Below are positions 23,579 to 31,015 of a DNA stretch of 34,179 nt, piece after piece. Where the stretch lies: the NCBI GenBank assembly GCA_009691245.1, contig SHUM01000039.1, positions 1-34,179 of the forward strand, in the 5' to 3' direction. The notes below the pieces were generated by a model. The model saw only the letters and a list, made by a program, of their open reading frames with translations. It did not search any database and was not told the DNA's origin. The stretch's first letter is position 1. Every line of letters starts with the position of its first letter. The position numbers and the translations under genes are program-made. The stretch is from Acidobacteriota bacterium. GTDB lineage: Bacteria; Acidobacteriota; Terriglobia; 2-12-FULL-54-10.

Positions 23579-23662
23579 CGTCATTCAGAGCGCAGCGAGG
23601 AACCTGCTTTGTTTCCACCGGACACCGCAAAAAACAGGTTCCTCGCTGCGCTCGGAATGACG
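23579..23662. repeat. Family A intergenic hairpin, copy A2 (28-nt arms)
   Basis: The arms 23579-23606 (starting CGTCATTCAGAGCGCAGCGA) and 23635-23662 are complementary at 27 of 28 positions, with a 28-nt loop. The unit is a diverged version of A3 (GTCATCCTGAGCGGAGCGAA), differing at about six positions, and the changes are matched between arms except one. It starts 5 nt after the stop codon of the ligase fusion gene on the minus strand. Confidence 0.88.
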
Positions 23663-23667
23663 ACGGT

Positions 23668-26295
23668 TTAGGAGGGTGCAGAAGGATGTCCAGCGTCGGC
23701 AACCATTGCGCGCAATGACTCCGCGATGGCTTCCGGCTCATCCTGAGCGCCAAACCGCGCGGGTTCCACCATCGTTACAACAATCTCGCCGCGCGCGGCG
23801 CGCCTGCGTCCGGACATTCTCAGTTCGTAGAGACCAGCAATTTTCATCGGCACGACGGGAATGCCCAGCGACGCAGCCAGCACACCGATGCCGCCGCGAA
23901 ACGGCCCCACCGCGCCGTCGCGCGTCAACTGGCCCTCAGGGAAAATCATGATGGACCAGCCCCGGTCCACCAGCTCGCCCATGAACTCGAAGCTGCCGCG
24001 CACGCCGGATTGCTTCGGCAACGGAAGGACGTGAAAGATCGTTGTGAGCAAGAAATAGGCGATGGGATGAAAAACTTTGTGGGACAGGTTGCTTCCCAGC
24101 GGAGGCTGGCGCATATCTCGCAGCCGCTCGCCCACCATGGCGATGGCCATCTTGCGGCGCAGCTGCGCGGGCAGCGCCGCCAACAGGAACGCGGCGTCGA
24201 TCTCTGTCTGATGATTCGCCACCACCAGCAGGGGAGATTTCACGCCGCGCAATTTCTCGCGGCCCTTTGCGCGTGGATAGCCGAGCAACAGCATGGCGGG
24301 CATGACCAGAGTCCACCACGCAATCTCGCGCGCGGCGGCCACCGCCCAATGGCGGGGCCAGCGTGCATAAGGATATGAATTTGCGACAGCGGCGGAACGC
24401 TGCAATAATTTTTCGAGTTCCCCCACCGTCGTTGCGTTGCTGAACGCCACCTCATTCACATCCATCTGGAAGCGGTCTTCCATTTCACTAAGTAGCTCGA
24501 CGCGATCAATCGAAGTAAGCCTCAAGTCCTCTTCCAGTCTCGTGCCCGATGAGATGCCCGCGTCCGCCGCAGGGGAATGAGGCGCCACGCGGCGCAAAAT
24601 CGCGTCGAGCGGGCTGGCTTCCCGTGACAACGATTCCTTGCCCGCTGGCTCTGCCCCGCGCGCCTCGCCGACACTTGCCTGCAACTTCTCACGGATCAGA
24701 TTCAAGAGTGGCTTGCCGGTCGAAGTTCTCGGCAGATCGTCATGCGGCCACGTCATCCAATAGCGCAACCGCTGATATTCAGCCAGACGGGTGTTGGCCC
24801 GCTCAATAATTTTCGCCGCCGCAGATTTGTCGCCCCCTGCGCCAGCTTGCAGAATGAGTGCCGCGCACGCCTCTTCCTGTCCACTCACGGCTCCGTCTAC
24901 AACCACACCCACCACCACGCAGTCGCGCACCTCCGGCTGGGCGCGCAGCGCCGTTTCGATGTCTTCGGGATAAACGTTCATCCCCGCCGCCGTTACCAAA
25001 ACATTCTTTTTGCGGCCCTTGAAGTAGAGATTCCCTTCTCTGTCGATCTCGCCGACATCGCCCGTGCGGAACCATCCCTGCTCGTCAGTAAGCGGCTGGA
25101 GTTTTTCGCTGTTCCAGTAACCAGCGGCGACATTCTCGCCGCGCACCAGTATCTCGCCCGTCTCGTCGAGGATCATCTCGCGCCCCGGAAGTGATTTGCC
25201 GATGAAGTCCTCTCCCTTGCCCAAGGCCCCGCCAAACGGATGCCGCAGGCTGACCAGCGACGCGGTCTCGGTCAATCCATAACCTTGCATGACGAGAACC
25301 CCCAGCCTGCCCCAGAAAGTTTCCGTTGCGCGCGAGAGTGCGGCGCCGCCGGAGAGGACCGCCCAGAATTTCCATCCGAATTGGCGGTGGATACGGCGGA
25401 AGCGCCACCAACGCCACCAGAAACGCTCTTGTTCCGCCGCCACTAAATCGTGCTGAAATCGCATTGCGCTACCGCTCGCTTCTTCGTCTCGCTCGATCTT
25501 GTTCCGCATGGAATCGAGCAGTCGCGGCACCGCCACCAGAACGCTCACGCGCTCACGCCGCGCCGCGCGAATCATCTCCGATGGATTCAGCGTGTCCAGA
25601 AAAATGACCGTCGCGCCCAACAGTTGCGGCACGAACAGACCCATGAACTGCCCAAAGACGTGGCTCAACGGCAGCATCTCCAGAAAACGCAGCGGATGCA
25701 CCCAGCGTTCATACTTGCGATATTTGGCGATTTCGCGTTCCAGCGGTTCGATGTTGGCGAGCAGATTGCCGTGCGTGAGCGCCACGCCCTTGGGCTCGGC
25801 GGTCGAGCCGGAAGTAAAAATGATCTGCGCCAAATCCGCGCGCGCGATGCTGGAGGAGGGCAGCGGGTCGGCCGAGTGGCGGGAGAGCATCTGATGGAAA
25901 TTATCAAACGGGAGTGTGCGTCCTGCAAATTCCGCCGTGCTGAATGCGAATGACAGATCGGCATCCACCACCAGCAACTGCGCGCTCACCTGCCGCGCCA
26001 CTGTACTCGCAAACTCAGGTGTCGCCGCACGATCCATCGGAACGACAACTGCGCCGCGATAGAGGGTGCCCCAAAATGCAGCAACCCACTCGGCGGAGTT
26101 GCCACCCCAGAACAGCACGCGGTTGCCGCAACCGACGCCGCGCGCCTCCAGCTCGCGCGCAAACCGCCGCGCTGAATCCATGAGTTGGGCGTAGCTCCAG
26201 CGCTCGGTGCGATACCCGCGCCTATGCACGATGGCGCAGTCGCCGGCATACTGAACCGACTCGTCGAGATACTCCGTCAAGGATTGGCGCGGCAT
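23668..26295 (-). CDS. Fusion: acyl-CoA/ACP ligase, acyl carrier domain, 1-acyl-glycerophosphate-type acyltransferase
   Basis: This 875-residue protein has three domains. Residues about 1-535 are an AMP-forming fatty acyl ligase: P-loop IIFTSGSTAEPKG (158-170), QGYGLTETAS (337-346), GWFRTGDVGEID (407-418), and the catalytic Lys in LPRTSTGKPL (527). Residues about 562-632 resemble an acyl carrier domain, with Ser595 in LRLTSIDRVELL; the residue before the phosphopantetheine Ser is Thr rather than the usual Asp. Residues about 645-870 are a PlsC-type acyltransferase with two hydrophobic stretches, motif I NHQTEID (H695, D700) and motif III FPEGQ in place of the common FPEGT. The order is the reverse of E. 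coli Aas and includes a carrier domain, suggesting activation, tethering and transfer of fatty acids to a lysophospholipid or other acceptor in one chain. ATG 26295 has AAGGA about 12 nt upstream. Confidence 0.9.
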   Translation of the reverse strand: MPRQSLTEYLDESVQYAGDCAIVHRRGYRTERWSYAQLMDSARRFARELEARGVGCGNRVLFWGGNSAEWVAAFWGTLYRGAVVVPMDRAATPEFASTVARQVSAQLLVVDADLSFAFSTAEFAGRTLPFDNFHQMLSRHSADPLPSSSIARADLAQIIFTSGSTAEPKGVALTHGNLLANIEPLEREIAKYRKYERWVHPLRFLEMLPLSHVFGQFMGLFVPQLLGATVIFLDTLNPSEMIRAARRERVSVLVAVPRLLDSMRNKIERDEEASGSAMRFQHDLVAAEQERFWWRWWRFRRIHRQFGWKFWAVLSGGAALSRATETFWGRLGVLVMQGYGLTETASLVSLRHPFGGALGKGEDFIGKSLPGREMILDETGEILVRGENVAAGYWNSEKLQPLTDEQGWFRTGDVGEIDREGNLYFKGRKKNVLVTAAGMNVYPEDIETALRAQPEVRDCVVVGVVVDGAVSGQEEACAALILQAGAGGDKSAAAKIIERANTRLAEYQRLRYWMTWPHDDLPRTSTGKPLLNLIREKLQASVGEARGAEPAGKESLSREASPLDAILRRVAPHSPAADAGISSGTRLEEDLRLTSIDRVELLSEMEDRFQMDVNEVAFSNATTVGELEKLLQRSAAVANSYPYARWPRHWAVAAAREIAWWTLVMPAMLLLGYPRAKGREKLRGVKSPLLVVANHQTEIDAAFLLAALPAQLRRKMAIAMVGERLRDMRQPPLGSNLSHKVFHPIAYFLLTTIFHVLPLPKQSGVRGSFEFMGELVDRGWSIMIFPEGQLTRDGAVGPFRGGIGVLAASLGIPVVPMKIAGLYELRMSGRRRAARGEIVVTMVEPARFGAQDEPEAIAESLRAMVADAGHPSAPS

Positions 26296-26409
26296 GCGAA
26301 CCTGATCCTTCGCTAAGCGAGAAAATTCTGCGGTCGATGCCTATTGTAGATGGGATTAATGAAAGCGGACAGTGGGGAACAGGACAGTTTTGGGAAGTAT
26401 CACAACGCC

Positions 26410-26495
26410 AACAGAGCCGCGACCGTTAGGGAGCGGTAACCTCCGACGATTCCCACGGTCAAGCGTGTCCGCTCCCTAACGGTCGCGGCTCTGTT
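26410..26495. repeat. Family B intergenic hairpin, copy B2 (perfect 27-bp arms)
   Basis: The arm 26410-26436, starting AACAGAGCCGCGACCGTTAG, is perfectly complementary to 26469-26495 with a 32-nt spacer. It starts 11 nt after the leuB stop. Compared with B1 the unit has T for G at one position (GTTAGGG versus GTGAGGG), and both arms carry the change. Confidence 0.92.
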
Positions 26496-26506
26496 CACGC
26501 AAAAAC

Positions 26507-27565
26507 TTACAGCGCTGCAACCACAGCGGCACCCACCTGTGTAGTGGTTGCTTCGCCCTTCAAATCGCGCGTGCGTACTCCGCTGTTTAGCGACTGGGAC
26601 ACGGCCGCCTCCACGGCGGCGGCTTCCTTCTCCAGACCGAAGCTGTGGCGCAACATCATCGCGGAGGAAAGTATCGTGCCATAGGGATTGGCGATGCCCT
26701 TGCCCGCAATGTCCGGCGCGGAGCCATGCACCGGCTCGTACAGGCCCGTGCGCTCACCGAGCGACGCCGAGGGCAACATGCCGATCGACCCAGTCAGCAC
26801 GGCGGCTTCATCGCTGAGGATGTCACCGAACAGATTCTCTGTTACCACCACATCGAAGTGCGTGGGCTTGGTGATGATCAGCATGGCGCAGGAATCAACG
26901 AGTTGGTGCTCCAGCTTCACATCGGGAAATTCGCGCGTGCCGAGTTCGGTAACCACTTCGCGCCAGAGCTGCGAAGTGTCGAGCACGTTGGCCTTGTCCA
27001 CGCTGGTGAGCAGCTTGCGACGCCCTTGCGCCAGCTTAAAGCCCCAGCGCGCGATGCGCTCGATCTCACTACGCGAATAGACCATCGTATTGGTGCCGAC
27101 AGGCTCAGGTCCGCTGCGATCCACACCGCGCGGCGTGCCGTAGTAGATGCCGCCAGTCAGCTCGCGGACGATGATCAGATCGGTTCCGCTTACTACCTCC
27201 TGCCTGAGCGGGGACATGGTTTCCAGCGCCTTGTAGCAGAGCGCCGGGCGGATGTTGGCGAACACCGCCAATTCCTTCCGTACGCGCAGGAGCCCCTTCT
27301 CGGGCCGCTTCTCCGGCGCGACCGTATCGAAGTCAGGATGCCCCACCGCGCCCATCAGCACGGCCCCGGCGGCCTTGGCCATGGTCAGCGTCTCGGGCGG
27401 CAGCGGATCGCCGGTCGCGCGGATGGCCGCCGCGCCGAAGATCCCCGACTGCATCTCCAACTCATGCCCAAATTTCTTCCCCACCGCCTCCAGCACGGCA
27501 GTCGCTTGATCAATCACTTCCGGCCCAATGCCATCGCCTGGCAACAACGCAATACGCAGCTTCAC
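26507..27565 (-). CDS. leuB: 3-Isopropylmalate dehydrogenase
   Basis: This 352-residue enzyme oxidises and decarboxylates 3-isopropylmalate in leucine synthesis, using NAD and a divalent metal in the cytosol. Family motifs: LLPGDGIGPEV at the start, LLRVRKELAVFANIRP (substrate Arg94, Arg96? region and Arg106), IIVRELTGGIYYG (Arg134, Tyr141), Lys191 in SVDKANVLD, and the metal Asp residues 248 and 252 in LFGDILSDEA, followed by GSIGMLPSASLG. The start is GTG 27565 with GAGGAG upstream. The vapC stop lies only 21 nt before this start, with no room for a separate standard promoter, so leuB is probably read from the toxin-antitoxin transcript or an internal promoter. A large hairpin follows its stop. 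Confidence 0.96.
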   Translation of the reverse strand: MKLRIALLPGDGIGPEVIDQATAVLEAVGKKFGHELEMQSGIFGAAAIRATGDPLPPETLTMAKAAGAVLMGAVGHPDFDTVAPEKRPEKGLLRVRKELAVFANIRPALCYKALETMSPLRQEVVSGTDLIIVRELTGGIYYGTPRGVDRSGPEPVGTNTMVYSRSEIERIARWGFKLAQGRRKLLTSVDKANVLDTSQLWREVVTELGTREFPDVKLEHQLVDSCAMLIITKPTHFDVVVTENLFGDILSDEAAVLTGSIGMLPSASLGERTGLYEPVHGSAPDIAGKGIANPYGTILSSAMMLRHSFGLEKEAAAVEAAVSQSLNSGVRTRDLKGEATTTQVGAAVVAAL

Positions 27566-27586
27566 GTTTCGAATCTCCTCAAGGTT

Positions 27587-28006
27587 TTATGATAAATTCC
27601 GGTTCACAATCAATGGTACGCCTGTCAATCCAAGATGGCGGTCAGTAGACCAGCAGATGGAAATACGGCGTTCCTTCATAATATAGAGCCCCACCGCATC
27701 TGCCAATGTAAGGTTTTGATCGGCAAATCGGCGCAGCATTTTTACACCACCGGCATGTTCCGCACTGCCGACTGCTATCGGATGCAACAGCTTGAAATCT
27801 TCGACCATCGCCAGAAACTGCAAGGCTCGCGTACGGTCATAACGGCGCAGAAACCAGCCATGCCCTTCAGCGATCACCAGGGTACTCGTAACCATCGCGG
27901 GAGGGTCTGCAAAGAGCCTGTGGAAAAGGGGATGATGCGAGTCTGAACGGTCAAGAAATGCAATCAACGCGGAGGTGTCCACGTAGACTTCAGTCTTTAT
28001 GGCCAT
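27587..28006 (-). CDS. vapC: VapC-type PIN-domain toxin (module 1)
   Basis: This 139-residue PIN-domain protein is a predicted Mg-dependent ribonuclease that cleaves tRNA or rRNA when freed from its antitoxin. The four acidic residues are present: Asp10 in VYVDTSALIAFLDRSD, Glu47 in STLVIAEGHGW, Asp103 in LTLADAVGLY and Asp122 in CWSTDRHLG. The ATG at 28006 overlaps the end of the antitoxin gene by 17 nt, the usual translational coupling. All catalytic positions are intact, so it is likely functional or only recently inactive. leuB begins 21 nt downstream on the same strand. Confidence 0.9.
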   Translation of the reverse strand: MAIKTEVYVDTSALIAFLDRSDSHHPLFHRLFADPPAMVTSTLVIAEGHGWFLRRYDRTRALQFLAMVEDFKLLHPIAVGSAEHAGGVKMLRRFADQNLTLADAVGLYIMKERRISICWSTDRHLGLTGVPLIVNRNLS

Positions 28007-28214
28007 AGATCACTTCATCAATGTTCTGCGATGAGTTCTGGTCTCCCGATTCGACCATTCCGGAATAGCGCATCCACGGCTTGTCGGACGACACCGGGAG
28101 GGCTGGCCTTAGTGAGCGCCGCACCAGTTCGGCTAGGGAAAGGCCCAGCCGTCGAGCTTCCCGCTTGGCTGCTGCGTACTCATCGGTGGACAAGCTGATC
28201 TGTGTCCGTATCAT
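27990..28214 (-). CDS. vapB: RHH-type antitoxin of VapC module 1
   Basis: This 74-residue protein has a ribbon-helix-helix N-terminus: the beta strand MIRTQISLSTDEY followed by helices in AAAKREARRLGLSLAELVRR. The acidic, less ordered C-terminal tail (MVESGDQNSSQNIDEVIYGH) is the part expected to wrap the toxin active site. It would both neutralise VapC and repress its own promoter. A 7-bp palindrome immediately precedes the ATG, and there is no Shine-Dalgarno sequence, so translation may begin on a leaderless message. Confidence 0.88.
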   Translation of the reverse strand: MIRTQISLSTDEYAAAKREARRLGLSLAELVRRSLRPALPVSSDKPWMRYSGMVESGDQNSSQNIDEVIYGHKD

Positions 28215-28241
28215 GATAACAATATACCACGAACTGTTATC
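28215..28241 (-). promoter_or_regulatory. Operator-like palindrome of vapBC module 1
   Basis: GATAACA at 28215-28221 and TGTTATC at 28235-28241 form a perfect 7-bp inverted repeat with a 13-nt centre. It directly abuts the vapB ATG and encloses TATATT (minus strand 28226-28221), a possible -10. This is where an RHH antitoxin would be expected to bind for autoregulation. Confidence 0.7.
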
Positions 28242-28274
28242 AAGAGGAGGTCCGCAGGAATTTCAGGGGCGAAT

Positions 28275-28655
28275 TCATAGCTTATGCGTGCCGCTGACCT
28301 TGCTGAGTTCGCGGTCGAACGTGCCCAGGGGCAGATGACCGGCCTTGTGCGCCAGTTCCACCAGCAGGCAATCGGAGAAGCCCGGCACGGGGCGCTTGCG
28401 AAAGCTGGCCAGCGCCGCGGCCACCACTTCGGAGTCCTGAATCGTCAGGTCGCGGTGTTTCAAAAGCAGCTCTACGGCGCGGGCGATCTCCGCTGCACTA
28501 AGTTCATAGATGGAGGATAAGACCCACATGGTTTCGGCGAGGGCGAGGTGGGACACCCATGCGCCTGCCTCCACAAAGCGGTCGGCGGCGGCTGTTTGCA
28601 GCGGATCGTCGCGCAACAGCAACCGCACCAGCACATTCGTGTCAATTGCTTTCAT
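28275..28655 (-). CDS. vapC: PIN-domain toxin of the AbrB-VapC module (module 2)
   Basis: The start ATG 28655 overlaps the antitoxin stop in an ATGA; the frame is open upstream, but that is antitoxin-coding sequence. The 126-residue PIN domain has Asp5 in AIDTNVLVRLLLRDD, Glu41 in LALAETMWVL, Asp95 in GFSDCLLVELAHKAG and Asp114 in LGTFDRELSK, the full acidic set for a Mg-dependent ribonuclease. The C-terminus is short (SKVSGTHKL). The phrase AIDTNVLVRLLLRDDPLQ and the AbrB-type partner are typical of one VapC subclass distinct from module 1. Confidence 0.9.
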   Translation of the reverse strand: MKAIDTNVLVRLLLRDDPLQTAAADRFVEAGAWVSHLALAETMWVLSSIYELSAAEIARAVELLLKHRDLTIQDSEVVAAALASFRKRPVPGFSDCLLVELAHKAGHLPLGTFDRELSKVSGTHKL

Positions 28656-28918
28656 GGGCGGCGCGCATGGCGCTTCCGTATATATCGCGTGATGCCCGCC
28701 TTCAACTCCGCCATGCTCCGTGCGCGAGGTGGTCCCTTGGGGAAAAGCATCTGGTGAATTTCCTGCGAGCTGTAGCGTCCGGCACGGCGCACGACGATCT
28801 TTCGCCCCGCCGCTTCCCACTCAATCACCGATCCCGGACCCACGCCGAGCTTGCGGCGCACCTCCGCTGGAATGGAAATCTGCCCTTGGGCCGTCAGTCT
28901 GGATCGAGCAATGGTCAT
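28652..28918 (-). CDS. vapB: AbrB/SpoVT-domain antitoxin of module 2
   Basis: This 88-residue protein has a swapped-hairpin AbrB DNA-binding domain at residues 5-45: SRLTAQGQISIPAEVRRKLG, then VGPGSVIEWEAAGRKIVVRR. A helical, basic tail (SMAELKAGITRYIRKRHARR) follows and probably contacts the toxin. It overlaps the toxin gene by 4 nt. The ATG at 28918 lacks a ribosome site and lies just below a -10-like TAATAT/TATATT and a palindrome, again suggesting a leaderless start and self-repression. Confidence 0.9.
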   Translation of the reverse strand: MTIARSRLTAQGQISIPAEVRRKLGVGPGSVIEWEAAGRKIVVRRAGRYSSQEIHQMLFPKGPPRARSMAELKAGITRYIRKRHARRP

Positions 28919-28921
28919 ATC

Positions 28922-28940
28922 AATATATTACCACGGTAAT
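28922..28940 (-). promoter_or_regulatory. Promoter and operator-like palindrome of AbrB-VapC module 2
   Basis: ATTACC at 28927-28932 and GGTAAT at 28935-28940 form a 6-2-6 palindrome just upstream of the antitoxin ATG. It adjoins the AT-rich hexamers TAATAT (28930-28925) and TATATT (28927-28922) on the minus strand. The arrangement fits AbrB-type autorepression. Confidence 0.6.
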
Positions 28941-28973
28941 GCATCTTTACAAACGCCAAGAAAAGGCCTTCGC

Positions 28974-30632
28974 TCAGCGGCAGGTGAAGTTACTTTGCAC
29001 CCAGTTGGCGCGATCATTCTCGCCACCCTGCGGGCCGGTGTAGACGGCGCGTTGCGGGTAGGCGCATATCTTGCGTTCATTTTCCACCGAGCCGTTTGCG
29101 CGGCGCCGTGAAGCCACCAGGTGGTCCGGCGCGAGGCCCTTCTCCACCCAATCGACAACGGGGGCCAGACGATCCCAGTTATCCGGGCCGGAGCCGCCCG
29201 CGCAGTGGTCCATGCCGGGAATCATGAACAGGCGGGCGCGCGCGCGCGCGGCGGCGGCATCGCCGTTGAAGGTGGTCGCCACGACTTCCTTGTAGTAGTC
29301 CAGCGTCGGTTCAGCTGAGATCAGCGCGTCGCCCCAGCCGTGGTAGATCACCAGCTTGCCGTTACGTTTGATAAGAAACTCCGTCAGGTTCGCATCGGTG
29401 GCATCGAGGTTGGAGGAAACCTGCGCGCCCTTGCCGTCTGTCCAGTCGTCTGGATTGAATTCCCACCACGCGTACTCCGGCGGATTTTTCGTCTTGTCAG
29501 GAATGTGCGTTAGGTCCGTGAGGCTGGGCGGCGCAACGCCGGGGTCTTTTCCGTAGAACATATAGTTCATGCGGTCGGCGGTCAGCGCGAGAGCAGAAGG
29601 CGCAAACTGATTCCCCGCGAACGGCAGAAGATGCCTGGACCAGCCGAACTCGGAACCGAGCGCTCGGCCTTTGAAAATAATCTTACCCTTGCTGTCCGCC
29701 GCGCCGGCGTAGAGGTTCTTGATGGTCTCGATCTGCCGCGTGGTGAAGCAGGCGTCGCCGTTGATGTCGCCCGCGCACATCTGCGCGGCCAGATCCATTG
29801 CCGGATCAAACTTGCAGACCAGCGGGTCGTCGACAACGCGGTCGGTGATGCCATCCAGCGCGTCGCACTTGGCGAGCACGGCTTGTTCGAGCAATCCCAG
29901 TTTCGTCAGGCTCTCCGGCTTGCCGTCACCATCTTTGTCAAACGCCAGGTCGCCGGCAAATTGGTCGCCGTATACCCGCTTCAACGCCTCGATGCGCGAG
30001 ACCGCCGAGGACTGATAGTAAATGGCGGGCGCTCCGGCGACCATGCCGTCGAAGTCGTGCGGATAACGCTGGGCTTCCATCAGCGCCTGCCGGCCGCCTT
30101 GCGAGCAGCCCTCGAAATAGGCATAGCGCGGGTCGCTCCCGTAGTAGGCTTTCACCAGCGACTTGGCTGCGCTAATGGTTACATGCACGGCGCGATAACC
30201 GAAGTCGATCTCCGCCTGCGGATTGTTGTAGGCGAACACCGCGCCCGGCTCGGAGGCGGAGTCGTGCCCCGTGTTGCTGTTGGCCACCGCATAGCCCTGC
30301 GCCACGCGATGGTCGGCGAAGTCCAGGTCACCGTCGGTGCCACCGTCGCCCCACATCAGAAATTTATTGTTCCAATTTTCCGGCAGCGGCAGTTGCACGT
30401 GATAGTGAATCGCCGGCGAGATCAGCCCGCGCACATAGCAGTAGCGCGGCGTCGCGCCGCTGGCTTCCTTAATCTGCGCCGAAAGAATCGTCAGCGCCGG
30501 ATGATTCACCAGGTTGCGGCACGCCGCGTCTTTATCCCTCGCGCTGGTGGAACCGTTTTGCGCGGACGCACTGCTGCCAGCCAGCAGCAAGGCAGCCAGA
30601 ATAATCCGTGAGGAGTATGGGACGCGATTCAT
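28974..30632 (-). CDS. Secreted tannase/feruloyl-esterase family hydrolase
   Basis: ATG 30632 has AAAGGAA 8 nt upstream and opens a signal peptide ([15 protein letters not shown]); an upstream in-frame ATG lacks this context. The mature part of this 552-residue protein is a tannase-family alpha/beta hydrolase that would cleave esters of phenolic acids outside the cytoplasm. The CS-D-HC catalytic arrangement is visible: Cys176-Ser177 in YFEGCSQGGRQALME, Asp435 in YHGWGDALISAEP, and His476-Cys477 in IPGMDHCAGGSGPDNWD. An EF-hand-like calcium loop (DKDGDGKPE, about 232-240) sits in the lid region. A 15-nt alternating GC tract (29236-29250) encodes part of the Ala/Arg run near 460-468. It lies between orphan antitoxins and two toxin-antitoxin modules. 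Confidence 0.92.
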   Translation of the reverse strand: MNRVPYSSRIILAALLLAGSSASAQNGSTSARDKDAACRNLVNHPALTILSAQIKEASGATPRYCYVRGLISPAIHYHVQLPLPENWNNKFLMWGDGGTDGDLDFADHRVAQGYAVANSNTGHDSASEPGAVFAYNNPQAEIDFGYRAVHVTISAAKSLVKAYYGSDPRYAYFEGCSQGGRQALMEAQRYPHDFDGMVAGAPAIYYQSSAVSRIEALKRVYGDQFAGDLAFDKDGDGKPESLTKLGLLEQAVLAKCDALDGITDRVVDDPLVCKFDPAMDLAAQMCAGDINGDACFTTRQIETIKNLYAGAADSKGKIIFKGRALGSEFGWSRHLLPFAGNQFAPSALALTADRMNYMFYGKDPGVAPPSLTDLTHIPDKTKNPPEYAWWEFNPDDWTDGKGAQVSSNLDATDANLTEFLIKRNGKLVIYHGWGDALISAEPTLDYYKEVVATTFNGDAAAARARARLFMIPGMDHCAGGSGPDNWDRLAPVVDWVEKGLAPDHLVASRRRANGSVENERKICAYPQRAVYTGPQGGENDRANWVQSNFTCR

Positions 30633-30672
30633 TTCCGATATTCCTTTCAGTACGTGAATTGAACTCACTTAC

Positions 30673-30753
30673 TGTCATCCTGAGCGGAGCGAAGGATCTG
30701 CTTTCGCTGGCAATCTGAGAAACAGCATATCCTTCGCTCCGCTCAGGATGACA
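30673..30753. repeat. Family A intergenic hairpin, copy A3 (perfect 25-bp arms)
   Basis: TGTCATCCTGAGCGGAGCGA at the start of arm 30673-30697 is perfectly matched by arm 30729-30753. The unit extends as GGATCTGC on the left. This uninterrupted copy shows the basic unit into which the A1 insert was placed. It lies 35 nt after the stop of the 64-residue antitoxin-like gene and about 40 nt upstream of the tannase start, overlapping where the tannase promoter would be expected. Confidence 0.92.
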
Positions 30754-30788
30754 ATCGAAAGTAAATTCATTTTTTAAGGAACACAGGG

Positions 30789-30983
30789 TCAGCGGGATTG
30801 CACCAGATTGAGCCGCTGTATGGCTTCGCCGTGGGGAATACCTTGGCCCGCATCCAACTCCGCCAATCCCGCCTCGACTTTGGCTAGAAAGATGATTCGC
30901 TCAATCGCGTCGTCGTAAGTGGCGTCCGGCGGCAGGTTCCCCATTGCCTCAATGATTCGGTCGCGTGTTGTTTGAATTTGCAT
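30789..30983 (-). CDS. Small antitoxin-like protein without a toxin partner
   Basis: The start is ATG 30983 with AAGGAAC 7 nt upstream, giving 64 residues; the frame is open further upstream, but that overlaps the preceding relic. The sequence (MQIQTTRDRIIEAMGNLPPD, then DDAIERIIFLAKVEAGLAEL and GQGIPHGEAIQRL) has the pattern of small RelB/ParD-like antitoxins: a helix with a LP-DAT-DD turn, an acidic helix, then a G-x-x-x-H-E-A segment. Such genes are normally followed at once by a RelE/ParE toxin; here only the A3 hairpin follows. It may be an orphan or an unrelated small regulator. Confidence 0.7.
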   Translation of the reverse strand: MQIQTTRDRIIEAMGNLPPDATYDDAIERIIFLAKVEAGLAELDAGQGIPHGEAIQRLNLVQSR

Positions 30984-31015
30984 ACAAGTTCCTTGACCAT
31001 GCCACGCTGCCGAAA

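Noticed and set aside
24549-25194. Plus-strand frames opposite the ligase fusion gene
   Set aside because: All are antisense to conserved AMP-ligase and carrier motifs; none has a start signal or motif of its own.
26645-27592. Long plus-strand open frame opposite leuB
   Set aside because: It is antisense to a complete leuB, with His/Arg-rich composition typical of GC-rich shadow frames.
29631-30611. 326-codon plus-strand frame opposite the tannase gene
   Set aside because: It is a shadow of the tannase reading frame, without signal, ribosome site or recognisable motifs.
16508-30753. CRISPR-like interpretation of the repeated intergenic units
   Set aside because: The units are paired inverted copies at separate loci, not regularly spaced direct repeats, and no cas genes are present.
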